DNA of 32,290 bases from Clostridium sp. (GCA_023664325.1 JAMPFS010000035.1:1-32290); one strand, 5' to 3'. Positions 1 to 8,410 are shown, counted from the stretch's first letter. The notes: generated by a model not told the origin, from the sequence alone. Numbers and translations: made by a program.

Positions 1-104
1 GCCTTTCAGTTGTGCTTATGTTTACATTCTATCATGTGGTAAAATCGTTTTCAAGAAAAACATCTATGCGGACAATTATCCAAAACACAAAACAAGCACC
101 TTAT

Positions 105-133
105 TTTACATTCCCTTCTTATTATGTTATGAT
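105..133 (+). promoter_or_regulatory. Sigma-A-type promoter for the beta-helix gene
   Basis: TTTACA (105-110) and TATGAT (128-133) are separated by exactly 17 bp, upstream of the gene starting at 216. Initiation near 140 would give an untranslated leader of about 75 nt that contains the hairpin at 156-181. Called from sequence match only. Confidence 0.6.
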
Positions 134-155
134 AGACAAAATTTACATAATTTTT

Positions 156-181
156 CACCATCATTTTCCAAAATGATGGTG
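156..181 (+). promoter_or_regulatory. Perfect inverted repeat in the 5' leader of the beta-helix gene
   Basis: CACCATCATTTT (156-167) pairs perfectly with AAAATGATGGTG (170-181), leaving only CC between the arms. It lies between the predicted promoter and the ribosome binding site. No T-run follows, so it is not a typical terminator. It could be an operator for a dimeric repressor just downstream of the start point, or an mRNA 5' stabilising stem-loop. Confidence 0.5.
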
Positions 182-215
182 AGTATGCATAATAATCAAA
201 AGAGGTGAAATCAAA

Positions 216-1496
216 ATGAAACACGATTGCAAACCAACCCACATTCTAGTTTTATTTTTAACCGCTTTTTTGCTCTTACTTCCCTGCTATTCCAGCAATG
301 CGGCTACCTACCATTATAATGTCAAGGATTTCGGGGCTGACGGCAAGGATAAAAAATCGGATTCTGCCGCCATTCAGAAAGCGCTCGATATGGCATCCAC
401 AAATTCAATGCTGTCCAACAACAATTTAACCATAGTGAAAATTCCAAATGGTACATATTATATTGACAAGGCACTCTATATCCAGTCAAATACAAGACTG
501 CAGCTAAGCAAAAAGGCGGTCATCCGGCGCGCCAATTCGGCTCTTGGCAAAAATATGCTGCGCACAACAAATGCCAGGCACAAATCCGATAAAACCGGCG
601 GCTATAACCTTGCGCAAAACATTACCATAACAGGTGGAACCTTTGACGGTGGCAATATCAAAAAGGCAAAATCCACCAGCAACCTTATTTATATGGGACA
701 CTCCTCTGACATTGTCATTCAGAACACAACGATCAAAAACTGCTATGGCGCCCATGCCATTGAGCTTGCCGGAGTGAAGGATGCTGTCATCCGCAACTGC
801 AAGATTTCGGGGTTCCGTTACGACAAGGAGCATTTCACAAGCGAGGCAATCCAGATTGACACCTGCTACAAATCAAAAAAAGACGGAGCCTGGGCTCCCG
901 GTTTTAAAGCAGATAAAACTGCCAGTAAAAATATACGGATTGAGAAAAACACCATCACAGATTACCCACGCGGAATTGGAGTCCACCACAAGCTAAAAGG
1001 GCATATAATCAGTGGCATCACCATTAAGAACAATCGTTTTAAACGCAGTTCCCCGTCAACACAGGGAAAAAGCGTTGTCGGCATCTTCCTGTTAGGCGTA
1101 AATAAGGCTACCATATCCGGTAATACGTTTGACCACTACTCCTATGGCGCCATGATTAAACAATCCAAAAAAGTAACCATAAAAAAGAACCTTTTTAAGT
1201 ACAATTCCTACGGCAGCCTCCATATAGAAGGCTGTGACAAGAATAACGGCAGGCATACCTTCGTTGTCACTTCAGACAAGAACGGCGAAAAGACACTTGA
1301 ATTTTCTTGTGGGATGATCCAATCCGGTTCCATAAAAACCCGGGGAAACAGCTACTCCTTCCACAGTTCCGGCGGAAAGGTCTCACTTAATCTTTCTCAG
1401 AAGATCAAGGCAAACCAGGTTATCGACTTTTACGGAAAAGACAAGTATAACAATAAATATTACCGGAAATATTATGTTCCGAAGCATACGGACTGA
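216..1496 (+). CDS. Secreted right-handed beta-helix protein, pectate-lyase superfamily
   Basis: The 426-residue product starts with a clear signal peptide: a basic MKHDCK end, a hydrophobic core (residues 10-23), then a likely cleavage after SSNAA. The mature protein opens with a VKDFGADGKDKKSDSAAIQ block, the hallmark of the pectate_lyase_3 family, in which this loop precedes a parallel beta-helix. Repeating short strands such as ITGGTFDGG, IVIQNTTIKN, AVIRNCKISG and ATISGNTFDH run through residues 120-340, consistent with helix coils. Such proteins cleave or bind acidic polysaccharides outside the cell; the substrate cannot be read from the sequence. The C-terminal 80 residues look like a separate beta-rich extension. 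An AGAGGTG ribosome binding site precedes the ATG. No anchor or sorting motif is visible. Confidence 0.85.
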   Translation: MKHDCKPTHILVLFLTAFLLLLPCYSSNAATYHYNVKDFGADGKDKKSDSAAIQKALDMASTNSMLSNNNLTIVKIPNGTYYIDKALYIQSNTRLQLSKKAVIRRANSALGKNMLRTTNARHKSDKTGGYNLAQNITITGGTFDGGNIKKAKSTSNLIYMGHSSDIVIQNTTIKNCYGAHAIELAGVKDAVIRNCKISGFRYDKEHFTSEAIQIDTCYKSKKDGAWAPGFKADKTASKNIRIEKNTITDYPRGIGVHHKLKGHIISGITIKNNRFKRSSPSTQGKSVVGIFLLGVNKATISGNTFDHYSYGAMIKQSKKVTIKKNLFKYNSYGSLHIEGCDKNNGRHTFVVTSDKNGEKTLEFSCGMIQSGSIKTRGNSYSFHSSGGKVSLNLSQKIKANQVIDFYGKDKYNNKYYRKYYVPKHTD

Positions 1497-1504
1497 CATT
1501 TCTT

Positions 1505-1975
1505 CTACTTTTTGAAAATGAACAATTTGCTGAATACATAATTTAAAAGAACCACCAGTACACTGACTAGAACTTTGGCTGCCATACCCTCAATTCCAAA
1601 GATGGTCTGGCTAAGCCCCAGACCGACCAGCAACGGCACAGCAAGAATTTCCAAAATGCCAGTAAATGCCCGGGCAGAGAAAAACTTTCCAAATTCAGGA
1701 AGGCAAACCTCTGCCTTCCAGCTTTTGCTTTGAAACACCCAGAGTTTATTTGTGACAAACGCAAACAAAAATGCACACACCCAGGATAACACATTCGATA
1801 ACAGTATCACCATTGACATCCTGACACCAAAAATATTGATTCTGTTTTCCTGCCTGCGAAACAGCAATGCAAAAATACTGTAGCTTCCCCAGCTCACAAT
1901 TGTTGCCATTCCTCCCCAGAACAAATACGCAATAACCTCCCGGTGTTTTTTTATGAATTCCACCATTTCTCCCAT
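1505..1975 (-). CDS. GtrA-family four-helix membrane protein
   Basis: The 156-residue product matches the GtrA family pattern: a short polar N-terminus (FIKKHREVIAYLFWGG), four hydrophobic segments, a conserved FVTNKLWVF motif between helices 2 and 3, and an ending NYVFSKLFIF. GtrA proteins take part in transfer or flipping of polyprenyl-linked sugars across the membrane for cell-surface glycan decoration. I chose ATG at 1975 because GGAAGG lies about 8 nt upstream; an in-frame ATG at 2065 would add 30 residues but has no ribosome binding site. It is convergent with the beta-helix gene. A terminator-like hairpin sits about 100 nt upstream, in what would be its leader. Confidence 0.8.
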   Translation of the reverse strand: MGEMVEFIKKHREVIAYLFWGGMATIVSWGSYSIFALLFRRQENRINIFGVRMSMVILLSNVLSWVCAFLFAFVTNKLWVFQSKSWKAEVCLPEFGKFFSARAFTGILEILAVPLLVGLGLSQTIFGIEGMAAKVLVSVLVVLLNYVFSKLFIFKK

Positions 1976-2071
1976 TGATATTACCTTCCATTCTCCTATC
2001 GCTGCATCCGATATATCCTCTATAATACCAGCTATGGGGATTTTTGCATAGCAAAACTTTTTCATGACAAC

Positions 2072-2118
2072 GAAAAAAATCCACTGTAGGCTGCTTTGTT
2101 TCGCCTCCTACAGTGGAT
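2072..2118 (-). terminator. Intrinsic-terminator-like hairpin upstream of the GtrA gene
   Basis: Reading the minus strand, ATCCACTGTAGG (2118-2107) pairs perfectly over 12 bp with CCTACAGTGGAT (2090-2079) around a 16-nt loop, and TTTTTTT follows directly. This is the shape of a Rho-independent terminator. No minus-strand gene ends here: the next minus gene upstream is beyond 4800. It may be an attenuator in the leader of the GtrA gene, or a stop for transcripts running antisense to the Spo0A-like gene. Confidence 0.6.
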
Positions 2119-2242
2119 CATCGAGAAATTAACTAGCTATAAGGCACCTTTAGCATGATGTTTGCAAAGAGGAGTGAAACTCTTTGCAACCCTTATAACA
2201 ATTCTGATTCTACCAGCTATATGCTCTTTTTACCTTTTGAAA

Positions 2243-2287
2243 TTTTTGTTAGTTTTTGTTGGAAATTATTGGTTTTTGTTGTATAAT
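2243..2287 (+). promoter_or_regulatory. Promoter with three helically phased TTTTTGTT repeats
   Basis: TTGGAA (2259-2264) and TATAAT (2282-2287) are separated by exactly 17 bp, a good sigma-A promoter for the Spo0A-like gene. Three identical octamers TTTTTGTT lie at 2243-2250, 2253-2260 and 2273-2280. They are offset by 10 and 20 bp, so all lie on one face of the helix and overlap the promoter. That arrangement suggests cooperative binding of a regulator. They resemble but do not match the 0A box of Bacillus (TTTGTCRAA). Confidence 0.6.
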
Positions 2288-2311
2288 GCATTTATGGAGG
2301 TTGAAAATCAT

Positions 2312-3097
2312 ATGGACAGAGAATTAAACATTATGCTAATTGAAGATGATTCCAGTATCTGCAAGCGTTTTGCAGAATATGTAGATGTGACAGCGGAGGT
2401 TTCCATTATTGCTGTCACGAACAATTCATATCGTGCGTTAGAGCTTATACAGGAGAATCTGCCGGATGCAGTTATACTTGATTTGGAATTAAACCAGGGA
2501 AAAGGCAATGGATTGCTGTTTCTGCAGGAATTAAAAACCCTTGACATTCCCTATAAGCCATTTATTCTCATCACTACGAATAATTCCAGCAGCGTTACCT
2601 ACGATTATGCCCGCCAGTTAGGTGCTGATTTTATTATGTCCAAGCATCAGGAGGATTACTCCGAGCAAAGCGCAATTGACTTTTTGAAAATGATGAAGGA
2701 TATCATACAAAATAATATTCAGAACAGCCATCCGGAATATGCGCAGTCAGAATCCACCGGGCAACGGGAAAAACGCCTCAAACGCCTGATTGACATTGAA
2801 TTGGATCTTGTCGGGATAAGCCCTAAGGCAGTCGGTTACAAATACCTGACAACTGCCATTTTACTTGTGATGGATGAAAAACAGAATAACCTATGCACCA
2901 CAATCGGCAAAAAATACGGCAAGACCGATTCCAGCGTGGAGCGTGCCATGCAGAATGCCATCAACAGCGCATGGCGGTCAAATGATATTGACGAACTTCT
3001 GAAACATTACACTGCCAGAATCAATCCCGACAAAGGAGTGCCGACCCTGACAGAATTTGTATATTATTATGCCAATAAGATTAAAAATTACAGCTAA
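2312..3097 (+). CDS. Spo0A-like response regulator
   Basis: The 261-residue product has an N-terminal receiver domain with the acidic pair EDD (residues 11-13), the phospho-acceptor Asp57 in AVILDLEL, the Thr88/89 switch and Lys111. The C-terminal part (about 165-261) matches the Spo0A output domain, with GYKYLTTAILLVM, the SSVERAMQNAINSAW recognition helix region and PTLTEFVYYYANKI. Length is close to Spo0A (about 267). An ATG at 2312 follows GGAGG at 2296-2300. The longer reading frame from 2162 is rejected because a TTGGAA-17-TATAAT promoter lies inside it. Spo0A family members are DNA-binding regulators of sporulation or stationary phase. Whether this is the sporulation master regulator or a paralogue cannot be told here; pairing with the GHKL kinase downstream is unusual for Spo0A. 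Confidence 0.8.
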   Translation: MDRELNIMLIEDDSSICKRFAEYVDVTAEVSIIAVTNNSYRALELIQENLPDAVILDLELNQGKGNGLLFLQELKTLDIPYKPFILITTNNSSSVTYDYARQLGADFIMSKHQEDYSEQSAIDFLKMMKDIIQNNIQNSHPEYAQSESTGQREKRLKRLIDIELDLVGISPKAVGYKYLTTAILLVMDEKQNNLCTTIGKKYGKTDSSVERAMQNAINSAWRSNDIDELLKHYTARINPDKGVPTLTEFVYYYANKIKNYS

Positions 3098-3115
3098 TGC
3101 GGAAGTGATGTGGAG

Positions 3116-3178
3116 ATGATACAGATGATTTACAGAAAATCAGGCAGGCTGCCGCTGCGGCACCCTGCCCGGTATCAT
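3116..3178 (+). other. GC-rich hairpin after the Spo0A-like gene
   Basis: GGCAGG (3143-3148) pairs with CCTGCC (3164-3169), and inside it TGCCG (3150-3154) pairs with CGGCA (3158-3162), with one C-C mismatch between the two stems. An outer ATGATAC (3116-3122) can pair with GTATCAT (3172-3178). It lies just past the stop codon, so a termination or mRNA-end role is likely, but the following TTTATCTTCC is a poor U-tract. Confidence 0.45.
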
Positions 3179-3240
3179 TTATCTTCCTGAAATCGCACCC
3201 ATAAAAAGCTTCCACCATCTTTTCAGCATATCCTGCACCT

Positions 3241-3263
3241 CCTTTTTTCTGTATGAAAAAAGG
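3241..3263 (+). other. AT-rich inverted repeat upstream of the kinase gene
   Basis: CCTTTTTTC (3241-3249) and GAAAAAAGG (3255-3263) form a perfect 9-bp stem with a 5-nt loop. ATATCCT (3228-3234) and AGGATAT (3261-3267) offer an alternative pairing. It lies about 80 bp before the kinase start. It could be a terminator for either strand or part of the kinase control region; no convincing promoter was found next to it. Confidence 0.35.
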
Positions 3264-3341
3264 ATATAAGATATCGCACTTTTAAGACATTAGTATGCCG
3301 CATCAGATTCATTTTACTTTTAATTAGTTAAAGGAGCCTTT

Positions 3342-4793
3342 ATGTTATCGTTTATCAGAATACTTGGAATCACCATATGCTGTACCTATAGCTTCTTCAA
3401 GCTGCTATATATTGCCCCGGGGGAGAAGAGCCGCCTCTTACTCCCTGTGTTTTGCCTTGCCCTCTCTGCCGTCCTTGCCATCATCAACAGCTACAATGCC
3501 CATCTCGCCTTTCCGATACTCGTCCTTGCCCTGTCCGTGTTTCTCGCTATCTACACCCGGAATCCGTGGTCGGTATCCGTTACCACAGCTGCCATCGCCT
3601 TTGCCATCAGCTACATCCTCTTTACCGCCTCTGCGATGGTCGGAAGCGCAATCTTCCTCGCCTTCCCGGAAGATAATACCCACATATGGTGCCAGCTATC
3701 CTGCTTACTTCTGCAGCTTTTGATGATGCAGATCCCCTTCCGCTTTAAGCGCACGAAGAAGGGCATGCCGTTCCTGCAAAGGCAGGCTTACGCCATCCCC
3801 GGGATGATTATCAGCATCTTTATCCTCACGACCTCCATTATACTAAACGCCGGAAACAGTCACCCGATATACGCTGTTCCTATAGTCTTTCTGGTGATCC
3901 TCGCAGTTTTAATCTATCTGTACTGGACAAGCAACCTGACAAAAACCTATCTCGACCGCCTGAATGCAAAGAATATCGAATCGCTGAATACAGAACTGCT
4001 GGAAAAACTGCGGTATATTGAAGCATTGGAGCAGGATAACCGGCAGATGGCAAAAATGATCCATAAGGATAATAAGCTGATTCCGGCTATGGAATATGCG
4101 GTGCAGACCTTTATTCGTGAAAACAGCCTGTCCTCTGATGAGCAGGCTCGGGGAGCCGAACTGTTGGAAGAATTAAACCGGCTGTCCAAAGACCGTAAGG
4201 GCTTGTTAGACGCACAGGATAAGCGCTGCGCAAAGCTTCCCTCCACCAAGGTAGCCAGCGTGGACAATCTGTTACAGTATATGCAGCAAAAGGCTTCTAA
4301 ACAGGGGATTACCCTGCATGTTACCTTAGACTGCCGCACGGCAGATCTCATCCGGGATGCCATTCCCGAGGAAGCATTCAAGACCCTGTTAGCGGATTTA
4401 TTAGAAAATGCCATAATTGCAACAAAGTACAATCATGGCAAATATATCCTGCTAAACATCAGTATGCTGTCCAAATACTACTCCCTCCACATATATGACT
4501 GTGGAATTCCCTTCACAAAGGAAGTATTGGCAGCTTTCGGGCAGACACAGATTACAACCCATGCGGATGATTCCGGAAGCGGCATTGGACTGATGCAGAC
4601 ATATGAAATTCTGAAAACACATAATGCAAGCCTGTTGATTGATGAATTTACCCCCGGCTCCGGGCTTTATACCAAGAAAATATCGATTGTATTTAACAGA
4701 CAGAACCAATATACCCTGTATACCACAAGAGCCGAGGATGAAATCGCTTTTCTCAACCGGCGGGCAGATCTGTCCATTGTGAAAAAACAATAA
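3342..4793 (+). CDS. Polytopic GHKL-type sensor histidine kinase, AgrC-like
   Basis: The 483-residue product has about six hydrophobic segments in residues 1-195, then a helical linker with coiled-coil character (200-290). The C-terminal GHKL ATPase domain has N-box LLENAI (Asn356), G1 box DCGIP (386-390) and G2 box GSGIGLM (412-418). The likely phospho-acceptor is His241 in MIHKDNKLI, placed like the RHD-type histidine of AgrC/ComD kinases rather than a classical H-box. AAAGGAG precedes the ATG. It lies 244 bp after the Spo0A-like regulator on the same strand, which suggests a signalling pair. No LytTR regulator or peptide pheromone gene is visible, so the signal is unknown. It converges on rmlC with only 12 bp between stop codons. 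Confidence 0.75.
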   Translation: MLSFIRILGITICCTYSFFKLLYIAPGEKSRLLLPVFCLALSAVLAIINSYNAHLAFPILVLALSVFLAIYTRNPWSVSVTTAAIAFAISYILFTASAMVGSAIFLAFPEDNTHIWCQLSCLLLQLLMMQIPFRFKRTKKGMPFLQRQAYAIPGMIISIFILTTSIILNAGNSHPIYAVPIVFLVILAVLIYLYWTSNLTKTYLDRLNAKNIESLNTELLEKLRYIEALEQDNRQMAKMIHKDNKLIPAMEYAVQTFIRENSLSSDEQARGAELLEELNRLSKDRKGLLDAQDKRCAKLPSTKVASVDNLLQYMQQKASKQGITLHVTLDCRTADLIRDAIPEEAFKTLLADLLENAIIATKYNHGKYILLNISMLSKYYSLHIYDCGIPFTKEVLAAFGQTQITTHADDSGSGIGLMQTYEILKTHNASLLIDEFTPGSGLYTKKISIVFNRQNQYTLYTTRAEDEIAFLNRRADLSIVKKQ

Positions 4794-4805
4794 ACGAAGC
4801 CTTCC

Positions 4806-5414
4806 TTAAAATCTGAATGTATCACGAAGCCCAACCCACTGCTGGTCTTTATCGCTTAAATTCAATGCCGTTCCATCCTGCATCCGGTATCCTTTGGCGG
4901 ATGCAGTTCCCAGATACGTTCCCTCAAGCTGCGGCCACAAAATACCAATCTCCGGATCATTCCATGCCAAACCGCCCTCATCACCGGGATGGTAAAAATC
5001 CGTACACTTGTAACAAAACTCTGCGATATCGGAAAGCACTAAAAAACCGTGGGCAAATCCTTCCGGTATATAAAACTGCTTTTTATTTTCTTCTGTCAGT
5101 TCTGCCCCGAACCACTTCCCATAGGTGTTAGAATCACTTCTCAAATCCACTGCCACATCAAAGACCGAACCTTTTACCACACGCACCAGTTTCCCCTGTG
5201 GAAACTCTTTCTGAAAATGGAGCCCTCTTAATACCCCCTTCACGGAGCAGGACTGATTATCCTGCACAAACTGCATGGTAAGCCCCGCTTCCTCCATATC
5301 CTTTTGGTTATACGTTTCCATAAAATAACCTCTTGCATCTCCATGCACAGCAGGCTCTATCATACATAAGCCTGCAATGCCGCCCGCATTTTTCTCTACT
5401 TTTATCTGTCCCAT
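4806..5414 (-). CDS. rmlC: dTDP-4-dehydrorhamnose 3,5-epimerase
   Basis: The 202-residue cupin matches RmlC along its length: HGDARGYFMETYNQ, QDNQSCS, the active-site block GVLRGLHFQ with the catalytic histidine, VDLRSDSNTYGKW, and PEGFAHGFLVLSD. It epimerises C3 and C5 of dTDP-4-keto-6-deoxyglucose, the third step to dTDP-L-rhamnose. AGGAG lies 6-7 nt before the ATG. It is the last gene of the rmlABDC operon, with 9 bp between the rmlD stop and its start codon. Confidence 0.95.
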   Translation of the reverse strand: MGQIKVEKNAGGIAGLCMIEPAVHGDARGYFMETYNQKDMEEAGLTMQFVQDNQSCSVKGVLRGLHFQKEFPQGKLVRVVKGSVFDVAVDLRSDSNTYGKWFGAELTEENKKQFYIPEGFAHGFLVLSDIAEFCYKCTDFYHPGDEGGLAWNDPEIGILWPQLEGTYLGTASAKGYRMQDGTALNLSDKDQQWVGLRDTFRF

Positions 5415-5423
5415 AATGATCTC

Positions 5424-6365
5424 CTAATAATCTATTTCATTTAAATATCTGGCAAGCGCATCCTGCCATGCCGGCAGCGGCTCAAAACCATTTTGAACCA
5501 GCTTACTCTTATCCAGACGGCTGTTAAACGGACGGGCAGCCTTAGACACCCCATATTCCTCCGTTGTAACCGGCAAAACGGTTAAACGCTCCTCACTATA
5601 CTCCAAATGCCCTGCTTCCACTGCCTGGCGGAAAATCTCTTTGGTAAAATCATACCAACTGATATACCCGCCTTCATTGGTTGCATGATAATAGCCATAC
5701 CGATCCGTCTGAATCATGTCCACTAATAATCTTGCCAGGTCATAAGTGTAGGTCGGTGTTCCGACCTGGTCATTCACCACTTTAATCTGACTATGTTTCT
5801 TTCCCAAATCCAGCATAGTCCTGATAAAGTTTCTGCCGTTTACGCCAAATACCCATGCAATGCGGACAATAAAAAATTTTTCCAAATTTGCCGTCACTGC
5901 CCGCTCACCGGCAAGCTTGGTGCTGCCATATACATTAAGCGGCTTATAATCCTGACAGTCCGGCTCCCAGGGTTTGGTACCCTGCCCGTCAAACACATAA
6001 TCCGTTGAGATATACATCATTGGAATATCTAACGATGCGCATACTTTGGCAATGTTTTTGGTTCCACCAAAATTGATGCTGCGAACCTTTGCCTGATTTT
6101 CTTCCTCCTGCGCTGCATCTACGGCAGTCCATGCTGCACAGTGGATCACTGCATCCGGATGCTCAAAAATAATTCTCGCCTCTACCGCTTCCGCATCCGT
6201 CAAATCCATCGGCATATAAGCCATCTCCGTAACCGGTGTGCCATCCTGTATCCCGGCATAAGTATCTGCAAGGTCGCTGCCAATCCCTTCCATTCCCCGC
6301 TTTGCCAGTTCATTCATAACATCATGTCCTAATTGTCCCGCCACTCCTGTAACTAATACTTTCAT
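5424..6365 (-). CDS. rmlD: dTDP-4-dehydrorhamnose reductase
   Basis: The 313-residue short-chain dehydrogenase has the dinucleotide-binding motif TGVAGQLGHD at its N-terminus, STDYVFDG, and the catalytic YGSTK (Tyr-x3-Lys), all typical of RmlD. It reduces the C4 keto group to give dTDP-L-rhamnose. I start it at ATG 6365 (MKVLVTG), which has AAAGGTGA a few nt upstream, rather than the ATG five codons earlier that lies within this ribosome binding site. It follows rmlB after a 63-bp gap with no terminator. Confidence 0.94.
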   Translation of the reverse strand: MKVLVTGVAGQLGHDVMNELAKRGMEGIGSDLADTYAGIQDGTPVTEMAYMPMDLTDAEAVEARIIFEHPDAVIHCAAWTAVDAAQEEENQAKVRSINFGGTKNIAKVCASLDIPMMYISTDYVFDGQGTKPWEPDCQDYKPLNVYGSTKLAGERAVTANLEKFFIVRIAWVFGVNGRNFIRTMLDLGKKHSQIKVVNDQVGTPTYTYDLARLLVDMIQTDRYGYYHATNEGGYISWYDFTKEIFRQAVEAGHLEYSEERLTVLPVTTEEYGVSKAARPFNSRLDKSKLVQNGFEPLPAWQDALARYLNEIDY

Positions 6366-6428
6366 ATAATCACCTTTCATAAAAATATAATATTAGACAA
6401 TTGCAAACTTCCACATCAATCCTGTGAT

Positions 6429-7448
6429 TTAACGGTTGCCATACATTTCTTCATAATAGTTCTGATATTCACCTGAAATAATCGTTTCCCACCACTTCCT
6501 GTTGTCAAGATACCACTGGATTGTCTTTTTGATGCCATCTGCAAATTTGGTCTCCGGCAGCCAGCCCAATTCCTTATGGATCTTTGTCGGATCAATCGCA
6601 TAACGCATATCATGTCCTTTCCGGTCTGTCACATAGGTAATGAGGCTCTCCGGTTTTCCAAGCTCCTTGCAGATAATCTTTACAATGTCAATATTTTTCA
6701 TCTCATTATGTCCGCCAATATTATAAACCTCACCAACACGTCCTTTATGGATAATTAAATCAATCGCCTTACAGTGATCTTCCACATACAGCCAGTCACG
6801 CACATTTTCACCTTTTCCGTATACCGGAAGCGGTTTGTCATTTAATGCATTGGCAATCATAAGCGGAATCAGTTTTTCCGGGAAATGATATGGCCCGTAA
6901 TTATTGGAACAGCGGCTGATTGTCACAGGCAGTCCGTATGTCCGGTAATAAGCTAAAACCAGCAAATCCGCGCCTGCTTTGGATGAGCTGTATGGGCTGC
7001 TTGTATGGATCGGCGTATCCTCCGTAAAGAACAGATCCGGACGGTCTAACGGTAAATCACCATATACCTCATCTGTCGATACCTGATGATAACGCGTAAT
7101 ACCGTATTTGCGGCATGCATCCATCAATACGGCAGTTCCCTTGATATTGGTATCCAAAAACACCTCAGGATTCTCAATCGAACGGTCAACATGGCTCTCT
7201 GCTGCAAAATTCACTACCATGTCCGGATGCTCTTCCTCGAATAATCTGTAAACAGCTTCACGGTCTGTAATGCTTTCCTTTACAAACCGGAAATGAGGGT
7301 TGTCCATAACCGGCGCAAGGGTTGACAAATTCCCCGCATAGGTCAGGCAATCCAGGCAAATAATGCGATAATCAGGATACTGATCTAACATATGAAAAAT
7401 AAAGTTGCTGCCAATAAATCCGGCTCCTCCGGTTACAATAATCGTCAT
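6429..7448 (-). CDS. rmlB: dTDP-glucose 4,6-dehydratase
   Basis: The 339-residue extended SDR has GGAGFIGSNF at the N-terminus, the catalytic STDEVYGDL and YSSSKAGAD motifs (Asp/Glu with Tyr-x3-Lys), and NNYGPYHFPEKLIP, diagnostic of RmlB. It converts dTDP-glucose to dTDP-4-keto-6-deoxyglucose. The start is ATG 7448, preceded by AAGGAGAA; the ATG eight codons upstream overlaps the end of rmlA and lacks a good ribosome binding site. Confidence 0.95.
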   Translation of the reverse strand: MTIIVTGGAGFIGSNFIFHMLDQYPDYRIICLDCLTYAGNLSTLAPVMDNPHFRFVKESITDREAVYRLFEEEHPDMVVNFAAESHVDRSIENPEVFLDTNIKGTAVLMDACRKYGITRYHQVSTDEVYGDLPLDRPDLFFTEDTPIHTSSPYSSSKAGADLLVLAYYRTYGLPVTISRCSNNYGPYHFPEKLIPLMIANALNDKPLPVYGKGENVRDWLYVEDHCKAIDLIIHKGRVGEVYNIGGHNEMKNIDIVKIICKELGKPESLITYVTDRKGHDMRYAIDPTKIHKELGWLPETKFADGIKKTIQWYLDNRKWWETIISGEYQNYYEEMYGNR

Positions 7449-7468
7449 AATTTTTTCTCCTTTTCCAC

Positions 7469-8365
7469 TCAATGTAATACATCCAGATACTTACCATCCA
7501 ATACATCCTTCAGGTATTGTCCGTACTGGTTCTTTTTTAACAGTTCATATACCTTAAGCACCTCATCTTTAGTAATCCATCCATTCAGATAAGCAATCTC
7601 CTCTAAGCAGGCGATTTTACGATGCTGGTGATCCTCCATCGTCTTTACAAAATTGGTTGCCTCCACAAGACTCTCATGTGTTCCGGTATCCAGCCATGTA
7701 AATCCCTGACCGAGTAATTCCACATTCAGATTTCCTTTTTCCAGATAAATGCGGTTCAGATCCGTAATTTCCAATTCTCCCCTTGCGCTCGGTTTTAAAT
7801 CTTTGGCAAATTTCACAACTTCATTATCATAAAAATACAGTCCTGTCACACAATAATTACTCTTTGGCTTTTGAGGTTTTTCTTCAATGGAAACCGCCTT
7901 TCCCTCTGAGTTAAATTCCACAATGCCAAATCGTTCCGGATCATCCACATAATAACCAAATACAGTTGCCCCTTTTCCGCTTTCCGCATTTTGAACCGCC
8001 GCCTTTAACCGTTTTTTCAAACCATGTCCGGCAAAAATATTGTCACCGAGCACCATCGCTACGGTATCATTTCCTATAAACTTCTCTCCGATAATAAATG
8101 CCTGCGCCAATCCATCCGGGCTTGGCTGAACCTCATAGCTGAGTTCTACGCCAAACGGATGACCATCCCCTAAAAGCTCCTGAAACCGTGGAGTATCCTG
8201 AGGCGTGGAAATAATAAGTATTTCACGGATTCCGGCATTCATCAACACTGACATCGGATAATAGATCATTGGCTTGTCATAAATCGGCAATAACTGCTTG
8301 GACGTTACCATCGTGAGCGGATACAGGCGTGTGCCGGAACCACCCGCTAAAATAATTCCCTTCAT
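7469..8365 (-). CDS. rmlA: Glucose-1-phosphate thymidylyltransferase
   Basis: The 298-residue nucleotidyltransferase begins MKGIILAGGSGTRLYPLT, the nucleotide-binding signature, followed by SKQLLPIYDKPMIYYP, VMVLGDNIF-type metal-binding aspartate (AMVLGDNIFAG) and the RGELEITDLN block. It activates glucose-1-phosphate with dTTP, the first step of the rhamnose pathway. AAGGAG precedes the ATG by about 10 nt. As the first gene of rmlABDC it lies directly downstream of the MerR-type promoter at 8411-8441. Confidence 0.95.
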   Translation of the reverse strand: MKGIILAGGSGTRLYPLTMVTSKQLLPIYDKPMIYYPMSVLMNAGIREILIISTPQDTPRFQELLGDGHPFGVELSYEVQPSPDGLAQAFIIGEKFIGNDTVAMVLGDNIFAGHGLKKRLKAAVQNAESGKGATVFGYYVDDPERFGIVEFNSEGKAVSIEEKPQKPKSNYCVTGLYFYDNEVVKFAKDLKPSARGELEITDLNRIYLEKGNLNVELLGQGFTWLDTGTHESLVEATNFVKTMEDHQHRKIACLEEIAYLNGWITKDEVLKVYELLKKNQYGQYLKDVLDGKYLDVLH

Positions 8366-8410
8366 TATATAGTGTCTCCTTTTAAAAAAATTATTTTATT
8401 TATGAAACCC

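Noticed and set aside
1976..2065. Longer start for the GtrA-family protein
   Set aside because: No ribosome binding site at ATG 2065, and the extra 30 residues do not fit the family; ATG 1975 has GGAAGG.
2162..2311. N-terminal hydrophobic extension of the Spo0A-like protein
   Set aside because: A TTGGAA-17-TATAAT promoter and phased repeats lie inside it, and a ribosome binding site stands before ATG 2312; the receiver domain starts there.
3947..4432. 161-residue minus-strand reading frame rich in Ser, Arg and Phe
   Set aside because: Antisense shadow of the histidine kinase gene.
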